Positions 21,012 through 31,035 of a stretch of 64,000 nucleotides of DNA are shown here, in pieces. The stretch comes from Protopterus annectens (lineage: Eukaryota; Chordata; Ceratodontiformes; Protopteridae), in contig NC_056750.1 in NCBI RefSeq assembly GCF_019279795.1, positions 829,347,519 to 829,411,518 of the forward strand, given 5' to 3'. Within the stretch, counting starts at the first letter, position 1. The number at the start of each line of letters is the position of its first letter. The notes beneath the pieces were generated by a model. The model did no database searches, was not told where the DNA came from, and saw only the letters and a list, made by a program, of their open reading frames with translations. Position numbers and translations under genes: made by a program.

Positions 21012-22162
21012 TTCCAGTTCTGTCTCCTGTTGGTTCGTTGTCGTGGGTTGCGTTGATCTAAAAAATTATTGTTGTTGTAAGAGTTGTTATTGCCTTTATT
21101 GTTATTGGCATTGAAACCTTTAATTCTGTTGCTACGTCTTGGGCCCATATCAGAATGGTTAAAGGACTCATGGTCAAGTGAGCCCTCATTATTATCGAAC
21201 TCATTAACGTCATTTGCAACAGAATTAGTATTAAAATTCACCCCACTAGTCACTGTCATTCTTTGTTCCAAAAGGCGAAGTTTAGGGTAAGCAGTGTCAG
21301 ATTGATAAGCTTGCCTATCTCTGACAAGTTTTTTAACTTTGTTCTGTTTAAGCTTAACCAGCATTGCCTCTATGCTGGTAAGTGTCCGGTCGTAATCAAC
21401 TTTAAACGTGGGAAAATTCAAGTCCTCCTTCAATTGTTTGTCAAGTAAGTCAATGTCTAAAAGTAATTGCCCCACTTGTTGCTCATAGTGTTTAATTATG
21501 AGCTGAAGTAATTGAATTCCTTGCGTTTGGAACAATTCTTTAAGTTCACTAAAAAAAGGCACAGTATTAAGTAAACCAGATGGGGCGAATGAATTCCACA
21601 AGCCTTTCGGTATAAGGCCCTCCTGTATACATTGCTTAAAGTATGCGGATTCAAGTTGTAGTTTTTTTAACTTTAGAACGTGACTGTCAAAAAGTTTCAA
21701 CTTGTCTGATAAAGTGATAGTATTGCTAACAACTGTAGAACCCGCATTATCGGAGTTAGAAGTTGAAAAGACAAATGCTTCAGTATTCGACATCCAAGCC
21801 GCTATATTAAATGAGTGACTTACATTGTTAGAAGCACCTGTGGTAGATGAGCCTCCATGTAATTGTGAAGAAGAATCACCCAAACGGCCATTAGTACTAG
21901 AAGTACTTGGTCCAGGAGGGATAGCAGGAGTCTCCCTACTGTGTGCGCTTGCACTAGAACTTGCGTTATTTCTGCCGTCATCAACCGCAAAGGGTATGGC
22001 GGGAGGTGGTTGCGCTGCTGGAATGGAATCATCTCCTGAAAGTCCAGCAACATTAGATGGTACCAATAGTCCTCTTCTTTCCGAAGTAGCACTGATCACA
22101 TTAACATCCTTCCTTTCGACAGCGTCGAGTCTTGCATTAAGCCTATCAAGTTTCTCGGACAA
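21008..22162 (-). CDS. PLE ORF1 protein, 5'-truncated, function unknown
   Basis: The frame is open for 384 residues from a TTG codon, but no ATG precedes it before the element junction at 22177, so the true start is probably lost by 5' truncation. The N-terminal third is rich in Ser, Pro and Thr. The middle (about 145-290) is strongly helical, with KGLWNSFAPSGLL and LLQLIIKHYEQQ. The C-terminus has an Asn-rich stretch (NNNKGNNNSYNNNN) and a basic end (RQRTNRRQNWK), suggesting nucleic-acid binding. Its stop TGA overlaps the ORF2 ATG. PLE first ORFs of this kind are uncharacterised; I infer a role as an RNA-binding partner only from position and composition. Confidence 0.8.
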   Translation of the reverse strand: MSEKLDRLNARLDAVERKDVNVISATSERRGLLVPSNVAGLSGDDSIPAAQPPPAIPFAVDDGRNNASSSASAHSRETPAIPPGPSTSSTNGRLGDSSSQLHGGSSTTGASNNVSHSFNIAAWMSNTEAFVFSTSNSDNAGSTVVSNTITLSDKLKLFDSHVLKLKKLQLESAYFKQCIQEGLIPKGLWNSFAPSGLLNTVPFFSELKELFQTQGIQLLQLIIKHYEQQVGQLLLDIDLLDKQLKEDLNFPTFKVDYDRTLTSIEAMLVKLKQNKVKKLVRDRQAYQSDTAYPKLRLLEQRMTVTSGVNFNTNSVANDVNEFDNNEGSLDHESFNHSDMGPRRSNRIKGFNANNNKGNNNSYNNNNFLDQRNPRQRTNRRQNWK

Positions 22163-22177
22163 AGCTGCTAGTATCGA

Positions 22178-22432
22178 TAAACTCTTAGCCTAGAGGGTTT
22201 CTCTGTATTTATAAGTGAGTCACATATCTTTGAATTTATTACTGCTCAATACCCAAGTTGTTTGGCTTCTGCTACATATCTACATCAACTACATTAGTAG
22301 CTGAGTTAAGTGCAGACTTGTAATGTTAAAGATTGTACTGCATTTCATTTTTCTATTTAATTGTTTAATTGAATATTGTGTCTGTGTCTCTCTGTAGTTA
22401 CTTATTTTTCTGTTTAATTGTTTCATAGAATA
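22178..22432. repeat. 255-bp direct repeat, right copy, flanking the PLE
   Basis: Partner of 17520-17774. It starts TAAACTCTTAGCC immediately after the PLE 5' junction and ends TTTCATAGAATA, after which CTGTGG continues the pre-insertion sequence. Three substitutions and no indels separate the two copies. Confidence 0.9.
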
Positions 22433-22724
22433 CTGTGGTTTCTCTCTGTCTCTGCAGTTAGTTTCTCACCTGCCCTCCCTGTTCTTCTTTTGGTATTAAT
22501 CTTGTTGGCTTTGGAATTGCCCGCCCCTCCTGCAAATTTGTGTTTGAATACTTCTACTGGGTCTATCTCATTTACTCACTCAACCGAGTACGGTGAGATC
22601 ATATTTTGACTTCTACCAGTCCCATCTGTTCAGCTCTGTCCCAGCTCTACTCCAGTCTAGTGTCACTAGTTCATTCTACCTAATACACAGAGAACATTTG
22701 TGAAGGGCAAGCCACTTAGGATCT
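22433..22724 (+). other. Spacer between the PLE flank and the 254-bp array
   Basis: C/T-rich sequence (CTCTGCAGTTAG, CCTGCCCTCCCTG) possibly belonging to the CR1 5' region. No coding signal is seen. Confidence 0.4.
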
Positions 22725-23812
22725 TAATTTTGAATTATCTTCTATTTCTCCTTTCTCCCTTTCTACTTTCCAAAAAAAAAAGTCTAAGCTTGGTTCCTGC
22801 CTTTCCTGTAACTAGTCTAGTCCAGATACAGATTTGCTGTAACCAGGACTGTGTGTAAGCTTCTGAGCCCCCAAAGCCTTTCTGTGTTGGAGAAAAGCCT
22901 TCTAGCTTATCAGTGGGAGTGATAAGCATTAGGTAGCCTATCTAACATAAGAGTGGTTTCTGGCCCAGAAATTGCAGTTTATTGACCGTTTGGCCAGTTT
23001 TTCCATCTCTTTCAACTTTCTGGTTTAAAAGCCTGCATTTGCGCTTGTTTCCCACCTTTCCTGTAACTAGTCTAGTCCAGATACAGATTTGCTGTATCCA
23101 GGACTGTTTATAAGCTTCTGAGCCCCCCAAGCCTTTCTGTGTTGGGGGAAGCCTTCTAGCTTATCAGTGGGAGTGGTAAGCACTAGGTAGCCTATCTACC
23201 ACAAGAGTGGTTTCTGGCCCAGAAATTGTAGTTTATTGGCCATTTGGCAGTTTCTCCATCTCTTTCAACTTTCTGGTTTAAAAGCCTATGTTTGCGCTTG
23301 TTTCCCACCTTTCCTGTAGCTAGTCTAGTCCAGATATATATTTGCTGTATCCAGAACTGTTTGTAAGCTTCAGAGCCACCCAAACCTTTCTGTGTTGGAG
23401 GGATGCCTTCTAGCTTATCATTGGGAGTGGTAAGCAATAAGTAGCATATCTACCATAAGAGTGGTTTCTGGCCCAGAAATTGTGGTTTATTTGCTGTTTG
23501 GGCAGTTTTTCCATCTCTTTCAACCTTCTGGTTTAAAAGCCCATGTTTGCGCTTGTTTCCCACCTTTCCTGTATCTAGTCTAGTTCTGTTTGGGAAGTTT
23601 TTCCATCTCTTTCAACTTTCTGATTTAAAAGCCTGCATTTGTGCTTGTTTCCCACCTTTCTTGTAACTAATATAGTCCAGATACAGATTTTCTCTATCCA
23701 GGACTGTTTGTAAGCTTCTGAGCCTCTCAAGCCTTTCTGTGTTGGAGGAAAGCATTCTATCTTAACAGTGGGAGTGATAAGGAATAGGTAGCCTATCTAC
23801 TACAAGATCCAG
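22725..23812 (+). repeat. ~254-bp tandem array upstream of the CR1 ORFs
   Basis: TTTCCTGTAACTAGTCTAG or close variants occur at about 22802, 23057, 23310, 23564 and 23656, giving periods of about 254, 253, 254 and 92 bp (one shortened unit). Each full unit also holds AAGCTTCTGAGCC, CCTTTCTGTGTTGG, AGCTTATCAGTGGGAGTG and TGGTTTCTGGCCCAGAAATT. The array sits directly 5' of the CR1 ORF1 region in the same orientation, the position of a 5' UTR/promoter. Confidence 0.85.
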
Positions 23813-24038
23813 GTACAGACTCCTAGTTTTAGCACTTGAATTTGCTTATTCATGTTCAGGACTTGTTCTGAACTTGTTGTTAGCACTAAATAAGCTACAA
23901 ATTACTACAGCACTCAACTTTCCTCTTTATCTAGTGGAAAACAGTTTTTGTACTTACGTTCCTCACTTGCTTAGAGAAAAACAGCTGTTATACTCACTTT
24001 CCTCACTTGTCTAGAGGAAAGTAGTTTTTTATTCGGGC

Positions 24039-24983
24039 ATGTCCGAGGGTCAGCTCCCAGTGCTCTCTCCTGTCTATCTGATGAATCTGGGGATCTTCGG
24101 GCAATGTAGCAATTGCCTCATGTACACAGACAACCCTCTCCTCCTACCACCCAACACCACAACCTGTGAGAGATGCACTTATCTAGCCAAACTGGACTGA
24201 ACAACAGTCAAGAGGAGAAGGTAAACACTTGCATCACACCACACTGATCACATAGTCCCACTAAACTTACACCACCAAAATCCACACATAGAAGCACAAA
24301 AACATTTGCAGAGGCTCTCAGTAATAATCTGCTCAAGCAACAGAGACCTCCAAAGCAGAAACCCCAATACAACCCAAATGACACATAGCCCACAGACTCA
24401 GAGTGGCACTCAACCACAGCCCATAAGGCAAAACAACGTACCCAACACACTAGTCATAAGTGACTCTATAGTCAGGCACACTGATGTCCCACTCACCAGG
24501 CTAAACAAAGAGAAGGTTACTGTCAGCTGCCTTTCGGGTGTCAGGATCTGCCACATAGCCCATGCACTCAGGTCACTCCACAACAAGTACAGATATGACT
24601 CTGTCATGTTGGTGTGAATGACCTGAGAGGGTACCTCCCTGGAATACATGAAAAGAGACATGGAAGAGCTCTCTGATCTTTTAGTCTAGGCAGGTATGAC
24701 CCTAGCCCTAAGTAGCATCCTGCCATTGCCCAGAATTATACCGTAGTACAAGGACAAAATGATTGACTTCAACAATTAGCTAAGCTTCTGGTGTCATTCT
24801 AAGGGGATCCAGTATCTGTCTGCCTGGGACGACATGGTCGACAGACCACGATGCTTTGCCAGAGATGGCCTACACCTGTCACTATTGGGATTCCAGATAC
24901 TGGCTAAGGCTCTTGCTGCACCTATAGTGCCTATTTTTAGGCAAGGTTCAAATGACAAATTCACCACCATAACAGGAACAGGC
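24039..24983 (+). pseudogene. CR1 ORF1: zinc finger and SGNH esterase region, broken
   Basis: The ATG at 24039 opens a frame with GQCSNC and CERCTYLAKLD, a CxxC...CxxC finger like that of CR1/L2 ORF1 proteins, and then meets a TGA near 24198. Downstream an SGNH-type esterase is visible: VISDSIVRH (block I serine near 24455), VGVNDLRG (block III, in another frame near 24606) and ARDGLHLS (catalytic Asp/His near 24855). These proteins bind element RNA; the esterase role is not settled. Frame changes and stops break the gene. The esterase end is in frame with the endonuclease start. Confidence 0.8.
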
Positions 24984-27837
24984 ATGCAAAAACTGAGGGC
25001 AATGCTACTCAATGCTAGAAGTCTAAATCTCAAAATGCACTCCCTGGAGGCACTCATTATAATGGAGAACATCAATATCTGGGCAGTGACTGAGAGCTGG
25101 TTCAAGGCTCCAGAGAGCACCCATGCATTACCAGACTATAACTCATACCGCACTTTTCGGCCACCTAACCTGGATCAGAACACCAAACACGGAGGTGTAT
25201 CCATATTCATTAAGGATATCCACATCTCCAGGCTAGTTGCTCAGCATAATGAAGCCAAGGTTATCCAAGTCCAACTAACTCTGGGCAAAACTACCATCCA
25301 AATTGTAGCTTGCTACAGATCCCCCACCATACCCCAGGATTCCTACTCCTCTGTTCTTGATATACTGGAAAATATTAGGGTTCAACCAAACAGAGTAATA
25401 ATGGGCAATTTCAACTACCCCACCATTAACTGGGAAAAATACTCATGTACCAACTCCTTCGCTCAACGCTTTCTGGAATTCATAAATTCCAATGCCCTGA
25501 ATCATCTTATCCACACCCTCACCAGGGGCAACAATATCCTAGGCCTAGTTATTACCAACATGAGTGATGGGTGTTCCACACCTGAAGTCAACTCCTCATT
25601 GGTCAGAACCAACCATAAGCTAATTACCCTAGATATCCACATCCTGCCCCACCCCCATTAAGGAAATCACAGTAAAAAATTTCTCCAAAGCCAACTTCAT
25701 GCGTTTTAAGACAGAAGTGGTGAACTTCATGGGACCCATGCAGATGGACAATACAGTTACGACTGCTGAATCCTACACAGATGCACTCTATAAGCACTTA
25801 CACGAGTGCATGGGTCGTGCTATCCCAAACAGAACCAAGGCGCTATTCTCAAAAAAAAGGAAGCCAATCTGGTGGTCCCCTGCCATAAACAAACTCTACA
25901 ACAGAAGGAAGAAACTTGCAAATGAGAGTAAAATCCCATGAGTGGAGGAGTTCCCTGGTCAGCCTCAGTAAGAAGCTGAGATCCCTTATAAGATCCTCCA
26001 AAGCTAGCTACAAAAACAAAATCGCTACTGATTCTAGGGACAACCACACAGCATTCTATAGCTATGCCAAGAATCTCAATGGCAACACACAGATCTGCTC
26101 TGAGTTACAGCACAATGGCATGAAAATTACAGAACCAACTGATATTGCCAACATCCTGGCAGATAGGTTCAGTGCTAACTTTACCCCCTCTCACCCCCTA
26201 AAGGGCCCATAACTATACAGGAAGAATGCAGAGTCCCTATAATCACAACTATGCAGGTAAAAGCTGCACTTTCTAAAGCCAAAAACACAGCATCCATGGG
26301 AATGAACAACATCCCAGGCTGCGTTTTTCACAAACTTCAGAACGAACTTGCTCCCCACCTAAGCACCATGTTCAATCATAGTCTCACATCAGGCTTTGTG
26401 CCCACTGAATGGCACACAGCAACAGTTATCCCACTCCACAAAGGGGGAGCCACCACTGATCCCAGGAACTACTGCCCCATTAGCCTGATGAGCCTGGTCT
26501 GTAAGGCCATGGAACGTATCATCATGGAGCTACTAAAAAAAGACATTGGTAACCTCCAATCTCTGGATCCCACCCAATTTGGGTTTGTAAAAGGCAGATC
26601 ATGCCTCCTGAACCTGATCAACTTCTTTGACTCAGTCACCAAAGTTGTAGATGAGGGTAATGCGGTTCACACAGCCTATCTTGACCTTGCCAAGGCTTTC
26701 GACACCATCCCCACTCTGGAATTATAGCTAAACTCACTAAACTAGGTATAAATCCCTATGTCACAAGATAGGTTGCCAATTGGCTCACTGACAGAACCTA
26801 CACTGTGAAAGTAGCAGACTCTAAATCCGACTTCAAACCAGTGACAAGTGGAGTACCACAGGGTTTAGTCCTGGGTCCTCTCCTGTTTGGTATCTACTTC
26901 TCTGAAGTACAGGCTAACACAGAAGGTCTTTGGCTAATGAAGTTCGCAGATGACTGCAAAGGAGCCATAATCAAAACTCCTAATGATGTGGACATCCTAC
27001 AAAAAGGGCTTCACTGAGACAGATGCCTGGTGTCAAAGCCATATCCTCAAGCTCAATGCAAAAAAATGCATTGTCATCCCCTTTGGTAAAAACTCTGTAC
27101 CCATGAACTACCACATACACAGTACTTAACACCGAAAGTATGGTAAGAGACCTTGGGACACAGGTGGACAGTAGTCTCTCCTTTGATAATCACATCACCA
27201 CAGTAGTCAGGAATCCTTCTACGTGGCACACCTCATCACAAAAGGTTTTTTATCCAGGAAGAAAGAGGTCATTGTTCCCCTCTACTCGTCACTCATTAGA
27301 CCCATTATAGAGTACAACACCCCTTTTGGTATGTACCTTACAAGACATCTACAACAACTGGAAAGGCTGTAGAAATACCTCACAAATAGGATTACCAGCC
27401 TCAAACAGATGCCCTACGCAGACCGTCTGAAAAAACTCCAGCTTTACTCTGTCACATATCGCCTACTCAGAGGTGATCTCTGCCTAACATACAAAGCTAT
27501 GTCAAACCCAGAGCTGTTGGACATGCTCCACTTAAAGAAATCCCAATCCCTCCAAGCTACATGGTCTAGGGGCCTAAACCTTGTCACCACAATAAACAGA
27601 ACATGCTGGAGGGATAGATTCATGTCCCAGAGACTTCCCATACTCTGGAACATACTACCTATCTATATCAAACAAAGCTCCTCATTAGCAATCTTCAAGA
27701 AAAATCTTGATGATTGGATGGGAAATTGGAAATTCCCCCCCAGGGATCACTTCTATGGCTCTGCTCATCAGGGGCACAGGAAAATTATTTTCTTGGGTGG
27801 CGAAAGCCAGGGTACCTTTTTGGCTAGGCTTATATAG
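24984..27837 (+). pseudogene. CR1 ORF2: endonuclease and reverse transcriptase, broken
   Basis: The ATG at 24984 begins MQKLRAMLLNARSLNL. The apurinic-like endonuclease (to about 25660) shows TESWF, GGVSIFIKD, ACYRSP and IMGNFNYP (usually GDFNYP, so a metal-binding Asp is changed) and RTNHKLIT (usually SDH). The RT (26251-27017) shows CPISLMSLVCKAMERI, GFVKGRSCLLNL, AYLDLAKAFDTIP, GVPQG and KFADDC. The C-terminal domain (27409-27837) shows LLRGDLCLTYKAMS, TINRTCWRDRF and LPIYIKQSSSLAIFKK. At least five frame changes divide it. RT copies the element RNA at the nicked target. Confidence 0.9.
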
Positions 27838-27882
27838 GCCCTAGGGCCAATAGCCTAGTACCTACCTATGAACCTATGAACT

Positions 27883-28619
27883 TGCAGCCATGTAAAAGTC
27901 AGACTTCTGCAGTAGTGCTTGTGTAAAGTACTGAGTTCTACAGCCTGTGCACTTAGATAAGTAAGGGTTCTCTTTTCACTGCAGTCAAGTGTGTGTGCGT
28001 GAGCTGCTGCTTGACATTACAGAGAGCATTTTGCACCAGTATGTGGAACACTGTTATATTCTCCTCAACAGACACTGCTGATGTCATCAGCTATATCAGA
28101 TTTTTGGATTTGCAGTACTCCCACCAGGGCAGGGTCAGTGGCTAGCCTGGAGGCCAGGCAGAAGTCACATCATACTATACAGTAAAGATTACAGTGACAT
28201 GGCTTTTAATCTATCCACAAACATCATGGCATGTTTTGTAGGCCCTGTGTTATGTTGCTCAGAAAGCCCTGTGGTCTTTCCACCTGGTGCATTTGTTTGG
28301 TGAGGTGCATGAAAAAGAGAGCATTATACTCTATTAGCGTTGTAATGAGGTTTGACTACAGTGCTCTCATACAATACTAAGATCTCAGTATAATGGTGTG
28401 ACTTATGATATGCACAACACAGGCTTTCAGTGCCAGTGTGGACACTTAGTGGTCAAAGTTCAGAGTACTATCTACATTGTTTCCAGTGCTTGCATCACTG
28501 GGTTTCTGCATAATAGGACTGTTGACAATGCTGCGATTAACATGGAATTCCACTTTTCAGATGTTCAACATTACAAACACACATTTCTGCATTTATTTTT
28601 AGATTGTGTGCCTTTGTCA
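27883..28619. other. No recognised gene or repeat
   Basis: Non-coding DNA between CR1 copies; no family motifs seen. Confidence 0.5.
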
Positions 28620-29010
28620 CCATTCAGTTGTGTGTGTTAGCTCCTCCTGTACTATGTTAATGGTTGCATACAATATGCAAGAATAAGCAAATTTGGTAAG
28701 CCAAAAGCCATATACTTTAGCCTGAACTGTTGGGAAATAGAGTTCAAACTGTGAAGGGCCAAGCATAGATCCCTGGGGTTTGTCAATGGTGACAGCTCCA
28801 CTGGTACATGTTGATTCACCAAATTTCAATGATGTGTTCTGTCAGTGAGCCAACTGGTTACCCATCAACAGACTTAAGGGTTAATTTGCATCTTGGAGGT
28901 TTTCTCAATGATACCTGCACGAGGGATTGTATCAAAACCCTAGCCCAGATCACAATAGCCAGTATGCACTGTCTTACCTTCAACCAGGCCTATCATATGG
29001 AATCAATGGG
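28620..29010 (-). mobile_element. CR1 LINE fragment, strongly decayed
   Basis: On the minus strand the segment reads GSMLGPSQFELYFPTVQAK and GFWLTKFAYSC, recognisable as the CR1 GSVLGPLLFGIYFSEVQAN and KFADDC region. The sequence to about 29000 aligns base for base with the RT region of the 31-34 kb copy. It is much older than the other copies. Confidence 0.7.
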
Positions 29011-29309
29011 CAGTGACAACATCACAGATCACCTATGGCATCAGTCAGCACATACATCTTCCTGATACCCTTGAATACACAGTTCAACATACCCTCCACA
29101 CGGCCTATGTTCCCATACAAAGATGTACATCAACATGCATCTACCTGAGATGAGGGGACAGCAGCTGATGTATGCATGTATAGAGTCATTCGGACTCTCC
29201 TCATCTGGGAGCTAGACCAACATATCATCATGGACGCCTTCTACAGGTACACTAGTAATATTCCAGGTGTGTGCAACAGACCTGTGTGAGTGGTTAATGC
29301 TACATCAAG

Positions 29310-30130
29310 TCTGTTACATCTGATAGATGTCCTCAAAGAGGTCATTGAGGGCATGTATGATGGCAACAGTATCATCTTTTAGAACTTCACCTGGTGAAGG
29401 CATTTGGTATAAATCCACACTGAGGTAATCAATCAACATTACCATACGCGGCCATAAGCAGCTATACCAATAAATGGGTAGATCACTGTATGACATACAT
29501 GGCATCTCAATATGTTGAAATGTGCGACATGACCTATATGTCATGTCCAGTGATCAGGTCAGTATATCAGCGGTGTCTGCTAAGCCTTTTCTTGTCCATT
29601 AGTTAAGTGATGGACAGCATTGATGATGTACATATGCTGTGTCCAAACAGCTGCCTGAAGGACTACAGATTGTAGGCAATCAATGACTCCAAGTGTGACA
29701 TTAGTATAATGCAGACAGTATCAACACATGCTAAAATCTGCTACTATGGCCATGCCAGCACCTGCATTGACAAGAAAAATGGATGGATTTGTTGAATCAG
29801 GAAACAGACACACCACCCAAGTATAATGTGGATATCACACCTTATAATCAGACCAGTAGGTATGTGACCCATGTGCTGGGGCAGATGGTAAGTGGTACAT
29901 CCACATGCATGTGATCACAGTGCTGACTACTCCCTTGAATGTAACACAAGTGCTGGGTATGTGAAGGGCATGCACATCATACACATCAGAAGGCATAGTA
30001 CCTTCATGGTTCCCAGCCTTCATCACACCAGTAACTGAGTACAATGCACCCTTCTTCATGTACCTCACTACACATCTTCCAGTGATGTGTAACTGATGTG
30101 TACCACCTTTGTCACAGTGAGCTGTCACAC
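29310..30130 (+). mobile_element. Probable CR1 fragments, very decayed
   Basis: 29340-29480 resembles the CR1 stretch coding AYLDLAKAFDTIP on the plus strand. 30018-30080 (GAGTACAATGCACCCTTCTT, then CATGTACCTCACTACACATC) resembles the CR1 segment after IRPIIEYN. Similarity between these points is weak, so the limits are uncertain. Confidence 0.4.
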
Positions 30131-30705
30131 AGCTTATTGGCCATACCTAGGTATTTTTGTGGAATATACATGACTATCTGATGGCGCAGAACACCAATCA
30201 AGTTGTTACAGCAGATGCCTGTGTGCTACCTGTTCTACTTATGCACACACTACATACATAGGTATCTGACAACATTAATGGCATGTACATATATAGATGT
30301 CCTCTGCATTATTCATGTAAGGATGCTTATCTCACACAGACATCCTCCCCATTGTTATGTCACCTTGTGTGACAGAAACGGCAACATATTTTCACAGTGC
30401 AGTCCCTACTGTACCATCTAGATATGTGTTTGGTGTTGCTGCTACAACCATCTTCCATTGACATGCCCTTCTTTGCTGTACATGTAGGAGTTTCACTTGT
30501 CCTCTTTCCCTGTGTTCATTCCTACAATTAATCTGTGTCTCCCTATTCAATATACACACTTCCCCTGGGTAATCATTTTAAATAGCAGTCCCATGTCCCC
30601 TTACAGATCATTAGCACAGCTTTAGTACAGAATGCTAGAAATGGGATATCACAATATTCTGCACTGTAGGTACACTGTCCTGTACTGTGTTTGGACTATA
30701 TACTT
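30131..30705. other. No recognised gene or repeat
   Basis: Non-coding DNA without family motifs. Confidence 0.5.
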
Positions 30706-30709
30706 CACA

Positions 30710-30885
30710 TTCATACCTCTCAACTGTCCAGATATTCCCAAGATGTCCAGATTTTTTCCTTATAAACTATGCAGCTTTCTGCCATGTCACTGGGATGATC
30801 TCTGGACTGATGTGCCTCAGTACTGCATACATTTGAACCCATACCACTCAACTGTCCAGATTTGTGCAGAATGTCCAGTTTTTGT
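30710..30885. repeat. Two-copy CTCAACTGTCCAGAT repeat
   Basis: CTCAACTGTCCAGATATTCC followed by AAGATGTCCAG occurs near 30718 and again, as CTCAACTGTCCAGATTTG and AATGTCCAG, near 30847. A related ATACCTCTCAACTG lies at 51148. It looks like a dispersed repeat of unknown class. Confidence 0.5.
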
Positions 30886-31035
30886 TTCATATTTGTGATC
30901 TTTCCTCATAACATGCTCATTTTCTGGTAATTCATTGGCATGTCATTGTGGAGTGAAGTCAGGAACTGATGGACTGACATTTGAGTTTCAAACGTCATGC
31001 TCTTCAGAAAGTTCGCACTAATGTACCACCTATTT

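Larger units (their letters stand above)
17775..22177 (-). mobile_element. Penelope-like retroelement (PLE), two ORFs, 5'-truncated, young
   Basis: A 4.4-kb element on the minus strand. In element order it holds ORF1 (22162-21008, start codon missing), ORF2 (21011-18561, intact RT plus GIY-YIG), and a 0.79-kb 3' UTR with a hammerhead-like ribozyme fold (17957-17892). Direct repeats of 255 bp flank both ends. PLEs are a eukaryotic retroelement class distinct from LINEs and LTR elements, with telomerase-related RTs. The long insertion-free ORF2 and about 1.2% difference between flanking repeats indicate recent activity. Assignment to the Neptune-like rather than Poseidon-like group is a guess. 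Confidence 0.92.
23813..27882 (+). mobile_element. CR1-clade LINE, longest copy in the window
   Basis: The copy carries ORF1 (zinc finger, esterase), ORF2 (endonuclease, RT) and a 3' UTR ending in two ACCTATGA-type tail repeats at about 27862-27880. CR1 elements transpose by target-primed reverse transcription and end in short tandem 8-bp repeats instead of poly-A. The 5' tandem array at 22725-23812 may belong to it. At least five frame changes and several stops mark it as inactive, but similarity to the copies at 31, 40 and 45 kb is high. Confidence 0.9.

Noticed and set aside
20668-21114. Plus-strand open frames opposite the PLE ORFs
   Set aside because: They are antisense shadows of ORF1 and ORF2 without motifs of their own.
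22160-22162. TTG as the real start of PLE ORF1
   Set aside because: It is only the first alternative start in an open frame that continues to the element junction; a eukaryotic element would use ATG, which is missing through truncation.
17520-22432. Reading the 255-bp flanking repeats as LTRs of an LTR retrotransposon
   Set aside because: The enclosed protein has PLE motifs and a GIY-YIG nuclease, there is no gag/protease/integrase set, and the repeats lack TG/CA ends. They also do not contain the ribozyme, so a pseudo-LTR is not favoured either.
22725-23812. Host satellite unrelated to CR1
   Set aside because: It cannot be excluded, but orientation and position immediately 5' of CR1 ORF1 make a 5' UTR array more likely; kept as a finding with a test.
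24208-24661. Minus-strand open frames over the CR1 ORF1 region
   Set aside because: Shadows of the plus-strand CR1 sequence; no independent motif.
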